Part shown: in pieces, positions 28,392 to 39,081 of the stretch | Position numbering within the stretch: position 1 is the stretch's first letter | Layout of the letters: each line of letters starts with the position of its first letter | Assembly (NCBI GenBank): GCA_963814745.1 | Contig: CAWFEA010000029.1 | Span: forward strand, 1 to 64,000 | Source: CAWBRT01 sp963814745 | GTDB taxonomy: Bacteria > Acidobacteriota > Terriglobia > Terriglobales > Acidobacteriaceae | Direction: 5' to 3' | DNA: 64,000 nt | Notes under the pieces: model-generated | The model's database searches: none | What the model was told of the DNA's origin: nothing | What the model saw: only the letters and a program-made list of their open reading frames with translations | Position numbers and translations under genes: made by a program

Positions 28392-28761
28392 AATGGGGAT
28401 TGCCTGCTCGATTCTGGACGCCGTGGCCAAGGAAGCGCGCCGCCATCCCGGAGTTCACGCCACGCGAGTCGGCGTAAGGATTGGCGAACTGGCGGCGATC
28501 GATCCCGAAGCGCTGCGCTTTTGCTTTGAGGTGATGGTGCAGGGCACCGAGCAGGACGGCCTGCAACTGGAAATCGAGCGGGTGCCGCGCAAACACAAGT
28601 GTGCTGAGTGCAAGGAAGAATTTGTGATCTGCGAGTACGATTTTCGCTGTCCGCGCTGTGGCGCGGTGAGCGTGGATTTCGCGTCCGGAGACGAATTGGA
28701 GTTGATGTTTGTGGAGGTGTCGGAAGATGAACCGAGTTCCGCTGGAACGCAAGGTACTTAG
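28384..28761 (+). CDS. hypA: HypA, nickel incorporation protein
   Basis: HypA is a nickel metallochaperone that, with HypB, inserts Ni into the hydrogenase large subunit. The start MHEMGIACSILDAV places the nickel ligand His2 in position. The zinc site is formed by CAECKEEFVICEYDFRCPRC around residues 73-92, with two C-x2-C pairs. The 125-residue length is slightly above usual because of a short acidic tail. The start at ATG 28384 is dictated by the invariant MHE motif. It overlaps hypB by 35 nt, so the genes are translationally coupled. Confidence 0.95.
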   Translation: MHEMGIACSILDAVAKEARRHPGVHATRVGVRIGELAAIDPEALRFCFEVMVQGTEQDGLQLEIERVPRKHKCAECKEEFVICEYDFRCPRCGAVSVDFASGDELELMFVEVSEDEPSSAGTQGT

Positions 28762-29434
28762 CGAAAACGACAAGCTTGCCGCCGGGTTGCGGGCGCGCTT
28801 TCACGAGCACGGAATTCTTTGTCTGAATATCATCAGCTCGCCCGGCTCGGGCAAAACCAGTTTGCTGGAGCGTACGCTGGAAAGTCTGCCGCGCGAAACC
28901 CGCGTCGCCGTGCTGACCGGCGACATCCAGACCGAGAATGACGCCAACCGGCTCAAGCGCGCCGGCTTTCCGGTGAAACAGATTACAACCGGCGGCACCT
29001 GTCACCTGGATGCGCGCATGATCGATAAGCACCTGGCCGATTGGCGGATGGAAGACATCGACCTGCTGCTGATCGAGAACGTGGGCAACCTGGTTTGCCC
29101 GTCAAGTTACGACCTTGGTGAAGAGGCGAAGGTGGTGCTGCTGAGCGTGACCGAAGGCGAAGACAAGCCGCTCAAGTATCCGTCGATTTTTTTCAAGTCG
29201 GAGTTGATGGTGCTGAACAAGGTGGACCTTCTGCCTTACGTTCCGTTCGATATCGCGGCGGCCGAGGAGAACGCGCGCAAAGTGCATCCCGGCATGGAGA
29301 TGGTGCGAGTTTCCTGCACCACTCGCGAGGGCCTTGACGGCTGGCTGGCGTGGCTCGAACGTCGCCGGCAGTCGGTGCGGTCCAGGGCCGGCGAGACGCT
29401 GGTCGCTGCGCCCGCCGCGGAGCCGGGTTCCTGA
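28727..29434 (+). CDS. hypB: HypB, GTPase for nickel insertion
   Basis: G3E-family GTPase that drives Ni delivery to the hydrogenase. The P-loop is ISSPGSGKTSLLE near residue 37, followed by VLTGDIQTENDANRL, TTGGTCHLDA with conserved Cys/His metal ligands, LIENVGNLVCP and NKVDLLPY, which is the guanine-specificity NKxD motif. The protein begins MNRVPLERKVL and lacks both the N-terminal CxxCGC nickel site and a His-rich stretch, so it would hold only the GTPase-domain metal site. The 235-residue length fits. ATG 28727 lies inside hypA with GGAAG upstream. Confidence 0.95.
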   Translation: MNRVPLERKVLSENDKLAAGLRARFHEHGILCLNIISSPGSGKTSLLERTLESLPRETRVAVLTGDIQTENDANRLKRAGFPVKQITTGGTCHLDARMIDKHLADWRMEDIDLLLIENVGNLVCPSSYDLGEEAKVVLLSVTEGEDKPLKYPSIFFKSELMVLNKVDLLPYVPFDIAAAEENARKVHPGMEMVRVSCTTREGLDGWLAWLERRRQSVRSRAGETLVAAPAAEPGS

Positions 29435-29440
29435 GGCCCA

Positions 29441-31723
<2,283 letters not shown>

Positions 31724-31724
31724 T

Positions 31725-32211
31725 TCAGCGTCGCTCGCGCAAAGCAGTGGCAGAGCGTCTCGGAATCGAGATGGCCCGAGGCGACGGCCGATGCGATTGC
31801 CTCGGCGGCTTTGGCTGCCGCCCTCCGCACTTCCTCGCTGATTTCATCTCCGTACTCGAAGCTGCGCGCGGTGGCCGTAATCAAGGTGGCCGGAGGCGCT
31901 TCTCCATAGATGGCCTGCGACAGCGCCAACAGGCTGCCCGGCTCGAAATGATGCATCCCCGAGGACGACAGGTCGCAAGGCTCGACCGGCGTCACGTTGA
32001 GGGTTCCGGGTTCATCGCCGGTCGCGGCGTCAAGGAAAATCGCATGGCTGCCGCCGTGGAGCAGCTCGGCCAGCTCTGGATTTAATTGGTGGGAGACGAT
32101 GACTTCAAGCCCCGGAATCCGGTGTTGCTTGACATAATTTGCCGCGAGACTGCCGAATCCATCGTCGCCTCGCAACGGGTTGCCATAGCCGATTACGAGA
32201 ATCTGCCGCAC
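31725..32211 (-). CDS. hoxW: Hydrogenase maturation protease
   Basis: Endopeptidase that cleaves the C-terminal tail of the [NiFe] large subunit after Ni insertion. The family signature is ILVIGYGNPLRGDDGFG at the N-terminus, including the first metal-binding Asp/Glu region. ELAELLHGGSHAIFLDAATG near residue 60 and SSGMHHFEPGSLL near 85, with the conserved His, follow. GTG 32211 is preferred, with GGAAGAA upstream and the motif then at residue 3. The open frame continues past the likely end; a TGA at 31725-31727 in the next frame would give a normal length of about 160 residues. It lies just downstream of the hoxH terminator, so it is probably the specific protease for HoxH. Confidence 0.85.
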
Positions 32212-32225
32212 CGGATTTCTTCCAT

Positions 32226-32284
32226 AAAAAACAACTGCCCTCCTGCCCGGCAAGCGCTGTTTGGTGCTCGCCCGGGCAGGGCAG
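32226..32284 (-). terminator. Terminator downstream of hoxH
   Basis: On the minus strand a long GC-rich stem (GCCCTGCCCGGGC paired with GCCGGGCAGGAGGGC) is followed by AGTTGTTTTTT. It lies about 20 nt after the hoxH stop and just before the protease start, so it ends the hox operon or attenuates transcription of the protease gene. Confidence 0.8.
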
Positions 32285-32305
32285 AGGCCGTTGCCGTAAC
32301 CGTTT

Positions 32306-33728
32306 TTAACGGCTGCGGATTTCGTCGAGCACCGTGCCGTCGGGAGCGAAGAGCCGGATCTTCATGGCGATCTGTCCCGAAGCATGCGTCGAACAGCTAA
32401 AGCACGGGTCGTAGGCGCGCACCACCGCGGAAACGCGGTTGAGCATGCCCTCATGCAGTTTGTTGCCGTCGATGAAGTGCTCGCTTACCTGCTGGATGCT
32501 CTTGCCGATGGCGAGGTTATTGTGCCCCGTTGCGACAATCAGGTTAGCCCACACGATTCCGCCGTCCTCGTTCACTCTGTAATGATGGATGAGCACGCCG
32601 CGCGGAGCCTCGACCATGCCTACGCCCTCCATCGAGTTGACCCCGGCAGTGGCGCGGACATGAGTGTCCAGAATCTTGCGGTCTTCCAGCAACTGACCTA
32701 TACGCTCCAAGGCGTAGAGCAGTTCGATGCAGCCTGGCATAGTGGAACAGGAATGAGCTGTGCGCCGGATTACCGAAGCGCTGACGGAATTCCGCCAGCT
32801 CGACATCGGCTTTCGGCGTTCCACATTGGTCGCAGGCGTTCAACCGGCCCAGGGGGCCGACGCGATAGATGCCCTGCGGATATCCAATCGGCTTGTAGTA
32901 AGGCGCTTTCAGATAGGATTCGCGCAACGAAGCCTCGCCGATGTAATCGCTGTACTCTTCCGCCGGGATTTCGTCCTTGACGATGGCGCCGGCAGCGTCG
33001 CGGAAACGCAACATGCCGTCATAAAGCTGCAGGTTGCCCTTGTGGTCGACCAGCCCGGCATACATCGTCGGAGCGGAGCCGAAATAATCGATCTCCTCCT
33101 GGAAAGACCCGACCGCCGATTTGAAGAAGGCGATCGTGCGCTCGGCGCTGGCCATCATTGCCGGCAATTCCGCGAGAATGCGGTCGCGCAACTGCGGTGC
33201 CATCGGCGCATTCACGCCGCCCGGCACCACCCAGGACGGATGGACACGCTCCTGCGCCAGCCCCTCGATGATTTGCAGGCCGAATTTCCGCAGCTCGATG
33301 CCCAGGCGCGCCAACTCGGGATGCTTCTCGATGACGCCGACCACATTGCGCTTGGCGGGATCGGAGTCCATGCCGAGCAGCAGATCGGGCGACGAGAGAT
33401 AGAAGAAACTGAGGGCGTGCGACTGCACGAATTGGGCGCAGTGCAACAGCTCCCGCAGCTTAACGGCAGCCGTGGGAATCCGCACTGCCAGAATGCCGTC
33501 GCAGGCTTTGGCGGACGCCAGCAGATGGCTCACCGGGCAAATGCCGCATATCCGAGAGGTGATGCCAGGCATTTCGTAGAAAGGGCGCCCCTCGGTAAAC
33601 TTTTCGAATCCACGCGTCTGGGTGATGTGGAGCTGCGTGCTGGAAACACGGCCCTCATCATTCAGATAAATTGAAATTTTCGCGTGTCCTTCGATCCGGC
33701 TCACCGGATCGATCGTGAGTCGCTTCAT
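32306..33728 (-). CDS. hoxH: HoxH, large subunit of bidirectional [NiFe] hydrogenase (frameshifted)
   Basis: Catalytic subunit carrying the Ni-Fe site. It starts MKRLTIDPVSRIEGHAKISI. The L1 ligand motif RICGICPVSH is near residue 65 and the L2 motif DPCFSCSTH near the end, together giving the four Ni-binding cysteines. About 25 residues after the L2 His would be removed by the protease. Length (about 473 residues) and motif wording fit group 3d, consistent with the hoxEFUY partners. A one-base shift near 32745 separates FLFHYARLH from CIELLYALERIG. ATG 33728 is chosen over ATG 33746 because AAGGAG lies 7-8 nt upstream. Confidence 0.93.
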
Positions 33729-33738
33729 GGGACGCTCC

Positions 33739-34270
33739 TTATCCAAACTTCACCTTGGGCTTCACCTCGGGTTTGCGGCCCTCCAGCAGATCGGTGACCA
33801 CGCCGAAAATTGCCTTGGCGGGCGGAGGACAGCCCGGCACGTACATATCGACTCTTACAAATTCATGCACCGCGCGGGCGTGCTTTCAGCAGTGAGGGCA
33901 CGCCCTCGGTCGGGATCATTTTGCCCTCGTCCGATCCTTCGACGTAAACACGCTGCAGGAGTTTGGCGACGGGAATGGAATTCCGCATCGAAGGGACATT
34001 GCTGGTGACCGCGCAGTCGCCCAGCGAGATCAGCACATTCGTGCGCTGCCGGATCATCTGGATCTTGTGCATGTCCTCAATCGAGCTGATGGCGCCCTCG
34101 ACGAGGGTGACATCGACCCCGTCGGGGAACTCCTGCGCGTCAACCAGAGGACCGTACACGATATCCACTTTGCCGGCGAGAGCGATGACGCCCGCGTCCA
34201 TGTCCAGCAGCGACATGTGGCAACCGGAGCAACCATCCAGCCAAACAGTTGCCAGTTTGACCTTCTTCAT
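33739..34270 (-). CDS. hoxY: HoxY, small subunit of [NiFe] hydrogenase (frameshifted)
   Basis: Electron-transfer subunit that holds the cluster next to the Ni-Fe site. The cysteine ligands are in LDGCSGCHMSLLD near residue 14, SLGDCAVTSNVP near 84, and PGCPPPAK near 160. There is one proximal [4Fe-4S] cluster and no medial or distal ones, as usual in group 3. The frame breaks near 33885, between PSLLKA and ARAVHEFVRVDMYVPGCPPP, so the last 45 residues sit in another frame. The true stop is TAA 33739-33741, 10 nt before the hoxH start. The start overlaps the hoxU stop as ATGA. Confidence 0.93.
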
Positions 34271-34977
34271 AGCTGCACTCCTTTGCGGCGCGCCAACCCG
34301 CTAATGTTGTCGTTCCGCTTGACCATTTCTTCCACCGCCCAGCCTTTTTCAGCGAGTGCGCCGGTAGGACACGCCTGCACGCACTTGCCGCAACTGGTGC
34401 AACTTGTTGACTGCCCCCACGGCTGGTTGAGGTCGCTGATCACGCGGGAGTTGATGCCGCGCGAGTTGACCTCCCACACGTGGGCTCCCTCCAACTCGGA
34501 GCAGACCCGCACGCAGCGCGTGCACAGGATGCAGCGGTTGTGATCGAGCACGAAGCGTTTGTGGGAAAGATCGACTGGCAGCTTCGGATAGTTGTACCAG
34601 TACCGCATGTTGGCGATGCCCATCGCGCTGGCCATGCTCTGAAGTTCGCAGCGGCCGTTGGAGACGCACACCGCGCACACGTGGTTGCGCTCGACGAACA
34701 GAAGCTCGAGCGCGATGCGGCGGTACTGCGTCAGTTTAGGCGAAGTCGTGGTGACCGACATGCCGTCCTGCGCCGGAGTCGTGCACGCCGGCAAAAGCCG
34801 GTCGGTGCCGGAAACTTCGACGATGCAGAGACGGCATGCACCCACCGCGCTCAGTCCTTCCAGGTAGCAGAGGGTCGGGATGTACTTGCCGGCCTCCTTG
34901 GCCGCCTGGAGGATCGTTTGGCCTTCGAGGGCGCTCACCAACTCACCATCGATTCGGATTGATAATTTCTTTGGCAA
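34267..34977 (-). CDS. hoxU: HoxU, diaphorase iron-sulfur subunit
   Basis: A 236-residue electron-wiring subunit of the NAD-linked hydrogenase, homologous to the N-terminal part of NuoG. It contains a plant-type [2Fe-2S] domain (CYLEGLSAVGACRLC then ACTT), a His/Cys cluster site in ERNHVCAVCVSNGRC, and two ferredoxin-like [4Fe-4S] motifs, CILCTRCVRVC and CTSCGKCVQACP. It links the HoxF flavin to the HoxY cluster. ATG 34977 follows the hoxF stop by 16 nt, and its own stop overlaps the hoxY start by 4 nt. The gene shows no frameshift. Confidence 0.95.
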   Translation of the reverse strand: MPKKLSIRIDGELVSALEGQTILQAAKEAGKYIPTLCYLEGLSAVGACRLCIVEVSGTDRLLPACTTPAQDGMSVTTTSPKLTQYRRIALELLFVERNHVCAVCVSNGRCELQSMASAMGIANMRYWYNYPKLPVDLSHKRFVLDHNRCILCTRCVRVCSELEGAHVWEVNSRGINSRVISDLNQPWGQSTSCTSCGKCVQACPTGALAEKGWAVEEMVKRNDNISGLARRKGVQL

Positions 34978-34993
34978 GACTCGGCTCCTTCCT

Positions 34994-37900
34994 CTAGCTC
35001 AGGCTTACATGGGTTTTCACGTCGCAACGAAGGCACCGGTTTGCTTCCTCCAGAGTTTCTTCCGGACTGAAGCCGGCAACCACCTCGTCGTCGGAGCGCA
35101 TGCGAAGCTTGGGCGCGATCATGTGGGCTTCGTGACGCCGGCTTTCGCTGGGCTCGTGGGGCGCTTCTTGACCGTAAATGAATTCGGGGAAGATGCGTTC
35201 CCACCGGTTCTCGCCCATGAGCCGCTCGTCGATGTTGCGGGCCCCCTGCTTGCCGTAGCCCATCGCGTTTGACACATTGGAAGCTCCGGTGATCACGTCG
35301 CCACCGGCGTAAAAGCCCGGACGGCTGGTTTCCAGACTGAAGCGGTCAACGGTGATCGTGCCTTCTTTCAGTTCCAGACCGGAAGCCTTACAAAAGTCGA
35401 GATCGAAGGTTTCGCCCACGGCCAGCACGACGGTGTCGCAGTCAAATCGCTTTATCTCGCCGGTAGCCACAGGTTTTCTGCGACCCGATTTGTCGTATTC
35501 ACCAAGGCGGGTCTTTTCAATCTCGATGGCCCGAACGTTGCCGTCCTGGTCGCCGATGATGCGGTGCGGCGCGGCCAGGAACACAAAGCCTGCTCCTTCT
35601 TCTTCGGCGGCCGCCGTCTCTTCTTCAATGGCCGGCATATCTTTGCGTTCGCGACGGTAGTAGACGGTGACGTCCGCACCGGTGCGCAATGCCGAGCGCG
35701 CCGAGTCGATGGCGGCGTTACCGCCGCCGATAATGGCCACCTTGCGGCCAATCGGCGACTCCTTGCTGCGAGACATTCCCTCCAGCAACAGCAGAGCGTG
35801 ATGAACGCCCTTGAACTCGGTTCCGGGCAGGTACAACCAGTGTTCCTTCCAGGTCCCGATGGAGATGAATACCGCATCGAAGCGGTCGGCGAGGTCGTTC
35901 AACGGCACATCGGAGCCGACTCTGGTGTTGAACATGAACTTCACACCCATGCGCTCGATCAGATCGACTTCACGGCGCAGAACAGACTTGGGCAGGCGGT
36001 ATTCGGGAATTGCGAAGCGCAGCATGCCGCCGGCTTCCGCCTTTTCGTCAAAGACCGTGACCTCGTGCCCCATCAAGGCGAGATAGAAGGCCGCTGTCAG
36101 GCCGGTCGGGCCGGCGCCCGCCACGGCGACTTTGCGACCGGTTGGCTCCAGTTTGCGTGAGGCAATCTCCTTGACCATGCGTTCGAAGCGCTCCGAGGAG
36201 AAGATCGCATCCGCAATCTGGCGATGGATGTCGCGGATATTGACCGACTCGTCGAGTGTCTGGCGGCGGCAGCGCTTGTCGCAGGGATGCTGGCAGACGC
36301 GCCCGGTCGAAGCCGGCAGAGGATTGTCCATGATTACCGCCGCGAACGCTTCCTCGATCCGGTTTTCTTTGTAGAGCTGGATGAATCGCGGAATGTTCAT
36401 GCGCAACGGACAACTGTTTTCGCAGGGCGATAACGCCAGTTCCTGGCACACGCCCGCTTCGCAATGAAAAGCCCGCAGGTGGTCCTCGAACTCCGCGCGG
36501 AAGTGCCGCATGGTGGTGAGCACCGGATTCGGCGCCGTCTGTCCGAGCCCGCACAACGAGCATTCGCGAATCATGCGGCCGAGTTCATCCAAGGTCTCCA
36601 GGCGATTTCTCATGCCGGTAATGCCCCTGGTAATGCCATTCAGAATGCGCAGGCACTTGTTCAGCCCAACCCGGCAAGGAATGCACTTGCCGCACGACTC
36701 CGAATGCGTGAACTCGATGAAGTAACGGGCGACATCGACCATGCAGTTGTCTTCGTCCATGACAACCATGCCGCCGGAGCCCATGATCGATCCGAGCTGT
36801 TGCAAGCTCTCGTAATCGACCGGGGTATCGAACATCTCCTGCGGAATGCAGCCACCCGACGGTCCGCCGGTTTGAACCGCCTTGATCGCGCGGCCGGGAA
36901 CGCTGCCGCCTTCGCCGACGTCGTAGATGAACGTCTTCAGCGGGGTGCCCAGCGGCATCTCCACCAGCCCGGTGCTGTGAACTTTGCCGACCAGGGAAAA
37001 CACCTTGGTTCCAGAACTCTTGGCGCTGCCGGTTTCGCAGAACCATCCGGCGCCCTTGCTGACGATGGGGGCAATGTTGTACCAGGTTTCGACGTTGTTG
37101 ATATTGGTGGGCTTGCCCCAGAGTCCCTTTTGCGCGGGGAACGGAGGACGGGGACGAGGCCTGCCGGCGTGACCTTCCAGCGAAGCGATCAGGGCGGTTT
37201 CTTCACCGCAGACGAAGGCTCCGGCGCCCTCGACGACTTCGATGTTGAACTTGAAGCCGCGGCCGAGGATATTGTCGCCGAGCAAGCCGTATTCGCGAGC
37301 CTGCTCGATCGCACGGTGCAGGCGGTGGACCGCCAGCGGATACTCGGCGCGAATGTAAACGATGCCTTGGCTGGCGCCCATCGCGTAACCGCCAATGAGC
37401 ATACCTTCGATCAGCGCCTGCGGATCGCCCTCGATCTCGTTGCGGTTCATGTACGCGCCGGGATCGCCTTCATCCGCGTTACAGATCAGGTATTTCTGGT
37501 CGGCCTTGGCCTTGGCGAGGAAGTCCCACTTGTTGCCGGTGAGGAATCCGGCGCCGCCGCGGCCGCGAAGCTTGGCGGCCTTGATGTGTTCGATCACCAT
37601 CTCGGGCCGGCCGTCGATGAGCACGCTATAAAGGGCCTGGTAGCCTCCCACCCCTATGTATTCTTCGATGTCGTCGGGATTTATGAGTCCGCAATTGCGT
37701 AGAACAATCTTTCGTTGGCCCTTGAAGAACGGTACTTCGTTCCATAGAGGTACTTCGGGGTATCCGTGGCCGAACTTGATATTTGAGGTGATGTGGTCCC
37801 ATTCCTCCAGTTTGCAATAAACGAGGTCGGGGGTAATGTTTCCGGTGGAAATGTCATGCAGCAAGCGGGCCGCGTCATCGACCTGAACTCTGCGCAGGAC

Positions 37901-38158
37901 CACCAGCGGGCCGCCAGGCAGCCGCACGTTCACCAGCGGCTCCTGAAAACAAGCGCCGAAGCAGCCTACACTTGCCAGTTGCACGTCCATGCCGGTGCGC
38001 GAGATCAGATCGGCGAAGGCGTGATAAACGCCTTCGGCACCGTTGCCGCGTCCACAGGTTCCCATGCCGATGGCTACCCGCGGGACCGACGGCAACAGCT
38101 TGGCAAGTCCCGCTTCCCGGACGGCGTTGAAGGCTCCGATATCTTGAATTGGAGGCAT
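34994..38158 (-). CDS. hoxF: HoxF fused to a GltD/NfnB-like NAD(P) oxidoreductase
   Basis: A 1054-residue fusion in one unbroken frame. Residues 1-110 form a thioredoxin-like [2Fe-2S] domain (GMGTCGRGNGA, VGCFGACFQEP). About 150-480 is the NuoF/HoxF FMN and NADH-binding domain (LRGRGGAGFLTGNKWDF near 199, NADEGDPGAYMNR near 228). SESCGKCIPCRVG near 487, with a later Cys, binds the [4Fe-4S]. From about 565 comes a GltD/DPD-type module: a Cys-rich two-cluster region (SPCENSCPLRMNIP, GRVCQHPCDKRC), a FAD motif VAVAGAGPTGLTAAFYLA at 678, an NAD(P) motif VAIIGGGNAAIDSA near 790, and a C-terminal EANRCLRC. Start ATG 38158 overlaps the hoxE stop as TGATG. The second flavoprotein module suggests an extra NAD(P)H or electron-splitting site. 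Confidence 0.93.
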   Translation of the reverse strand: MPPIQDIGAFNAVREAGLAKLLPSVPRVAIGMGTCGRGNGAEGVYHAFADLISRTGMDVQLASVGCFGACFQEPLVNVRLPGGPLVVLRRVQVDDAARLLHDISTGNITPDLVYCKLEEWDHITSNIKFGHGYPEVPLWNEVPFFKGQRKIVLRNCGLINPDDIEEYIGVGGYQALYSVLIDGRPEMVIEHIKAAKLRGRGGAGFLTGNKWDFLAKAKADQKYLICNADEGDPGAYMNRNEIEGDPQALIEGMLIGGYAMGASQGIVYIRAEYPLAVHRLHRAIEQAREYGLLGDNILGRGFKFNIEVVEGAGAFVCGEETALIASLEGHAGRPRPRPPFPAQKGLWGKPTNINNVETWYNIAPIVSKGAGWFCETGSAKSSGTKVFSLVGKVHSTGLVEMPLGTPLKTFIYDVGEGGSVPGRAIKAVQTGGPSGGCIPQEMFDTPVDYESLQQLGSIMGSGGMVVMDEDNCMVDVARYFIEFTHSESCGKCIPCRVGLNKCLRILNGITRGITGMRNRLETLDELGRMIRECSLCGLGQTAPNPVLTTMRHFRAEFEDHLRAFHCEAGVCQELALSPCENSCPLRMNIPRFIQLYKENRIEEAFAAVIMDNPLPASTGRVCQHPCDKRCRRQTLDESVNIRDIHRQIADAIFSSERFERMVKEIASRKLEPTGRKVAVAGAGPTGLTAAFYLALMGHEVTVFDEKAEAGGMLRFAIPEYRLPKSVLRREVDLIERMGVKFMFNTRVGSDVPLNDLADRFDAVFISIGTWKEHWLYLPGTEFKGVHHALLLLEGMSRSKESPIGRKVAIIGGGNAAIDSARSALRTGADVTVYYRRERKDMPAIEEETAAAEEEGAGFVFLAAPHRIIGDQDGNVRAIEIEKTRLGEYDKSGRRKPVATGEIKRFDCDTVVLAVGETFDLDFCKASGLELKEGTITVDRFSLETSRPGFYAGGDVITGASNVSNAMGYGKQGARNIDERLMGENRWERIFPEFIYGQEAPHEPSESRRHEAHMIAPKLRMRSDDEVVAGFSPEETLEEANRCLRCDVKTHVSLS

Positions 38159-38700
38159 CACTTACTCTCCCGTTCCAGTGCTCTTACTTGCCGCTGCAGC
38201 GTGTGCTCATTCACATGACCGCAGATGAGGTGGTTGATTTCGACCACGGGGGCCAGCGCGCATTGCCCGAAACAGGCGACGGTGCGCACCGTGAATCTCT
38301 GATCCGTGGTCGTGAGCGCCAATTTGTCTGCTTCAGCGGCGTTACCCGTCTCATCCGGCTGGCCGACGCCCAGCTCAAGCCGCAGGCTGTCGAGCAGGTC
38401 ACGCGAACCGCGGGTATGACAGGCGGTGCCGCGGCAGATGCAGATGGTGTTGTCGCCCTGTGGTTGCAGGTTGAACAGCGCGTAAAAGGTGGCGACACTG
38501 AATACTTGTGAAGGCGGAATCCCAGTCTTCGCCGCAATATATCGCAGCGTCTCCATGGGAAGGTATTTGCGAGGGTTATGGTCCTGAACTGCTTCCAGGA
38601 CGCCCAGCAATGCTCCCGGACGGCCGCTTTGGTTCGCGATGGTTTGATCGATGAACCCGCGTTCGTTGGCGTCCGGGTTCTCGCGAAGGGTAGTGTGCAT
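38158..38700 (-). CDS. hoxE: HoxE, NuoE-like [2Fe-2S] subunit
   Basis: The 180-residue first subunit of the diaphorase module, related to NuoE of complex I. Helical N-terminal segments (LLGVLEAVQDHN, YIAAKTGIPPSQVFSVATFYA) precede a thioredoxin-like [2Fe-2S] domain. The ligands are in ICRGTACHTRGS and TVACFGQCALAP. ATG 38700 is preferred because AAAGGGGAG lies 5-6 nt upstream; an upstream ATG would add 25 residues with no homology. It is the first gene of the hoxEFUYH operon, whose promoter should lie in the 380-nt gap upstream. Confidence 0.93.
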   Translation of the reverse strand: MHTTLRENPDANERGFIDQTIANQSGRPGALLGVLEAVQDHNPRKYLPMETLRYIAAKTGIPPSQVFSVATFYALFNLQPQGDNTICICRGTACHTRGSRDLLDSLRLELGVGQPDETGNAAEADKLALTTTDQRFTVRTVACFGQCALAPVVEINHLICGHVNEHTLQRQVRALERESK

Positions 38701-39081
38701 GGCGCTCCCCTTTTCTGATGTGCCGGCGATAATTTGCGCCAGAAGCCTGGTGCTCACACCTTCCAGCGCGCACAATCAACTATCGGCACGAAGACACCAT
38801 TTCTGTATTAAAGACCAATGCTATTTACCGATATCTGGCCCCGAGCGCGCAGTGACGGAAGGACTATCGATTCGTGATGGAACGACAACTCGGAGGTGAT
38901 GAAGCAACGCCTGAGCCGTGATGATACGCACGCAGGTGGGTGAGCCGCGTCTCCGAGCCCGGTTGAAAAACTCAACTCACAGACACTCGCCGCGGCTATC
39001 GGCTGAAAAGCCGGATCTTTCAAGTTATTCGGAGTAACACTTCAGGGATAGTGCTTCGGCATCGATTCCCTTTGCGAAGGT
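38701..39081. other. Intergenic region upstream of hoxE, no gene seen
   Basis: This gap of about 380 nt separates hoxE from the 3' end of an MFS gene that is also on the minus strand. It should contain the hox promoter. I see no clear -35/-10 pair, no long dyad and no convincing small ORF. Confidence 0.45.

Noticed and set aside
31724..32085. Continuation of the hypF frame as a 120-residue C-terminal extension
   Set aside because: HypF homology ends near 31715 and the extension lies antisense over the clearly coding hydrogenase protease gene; its composition is not protein-like.
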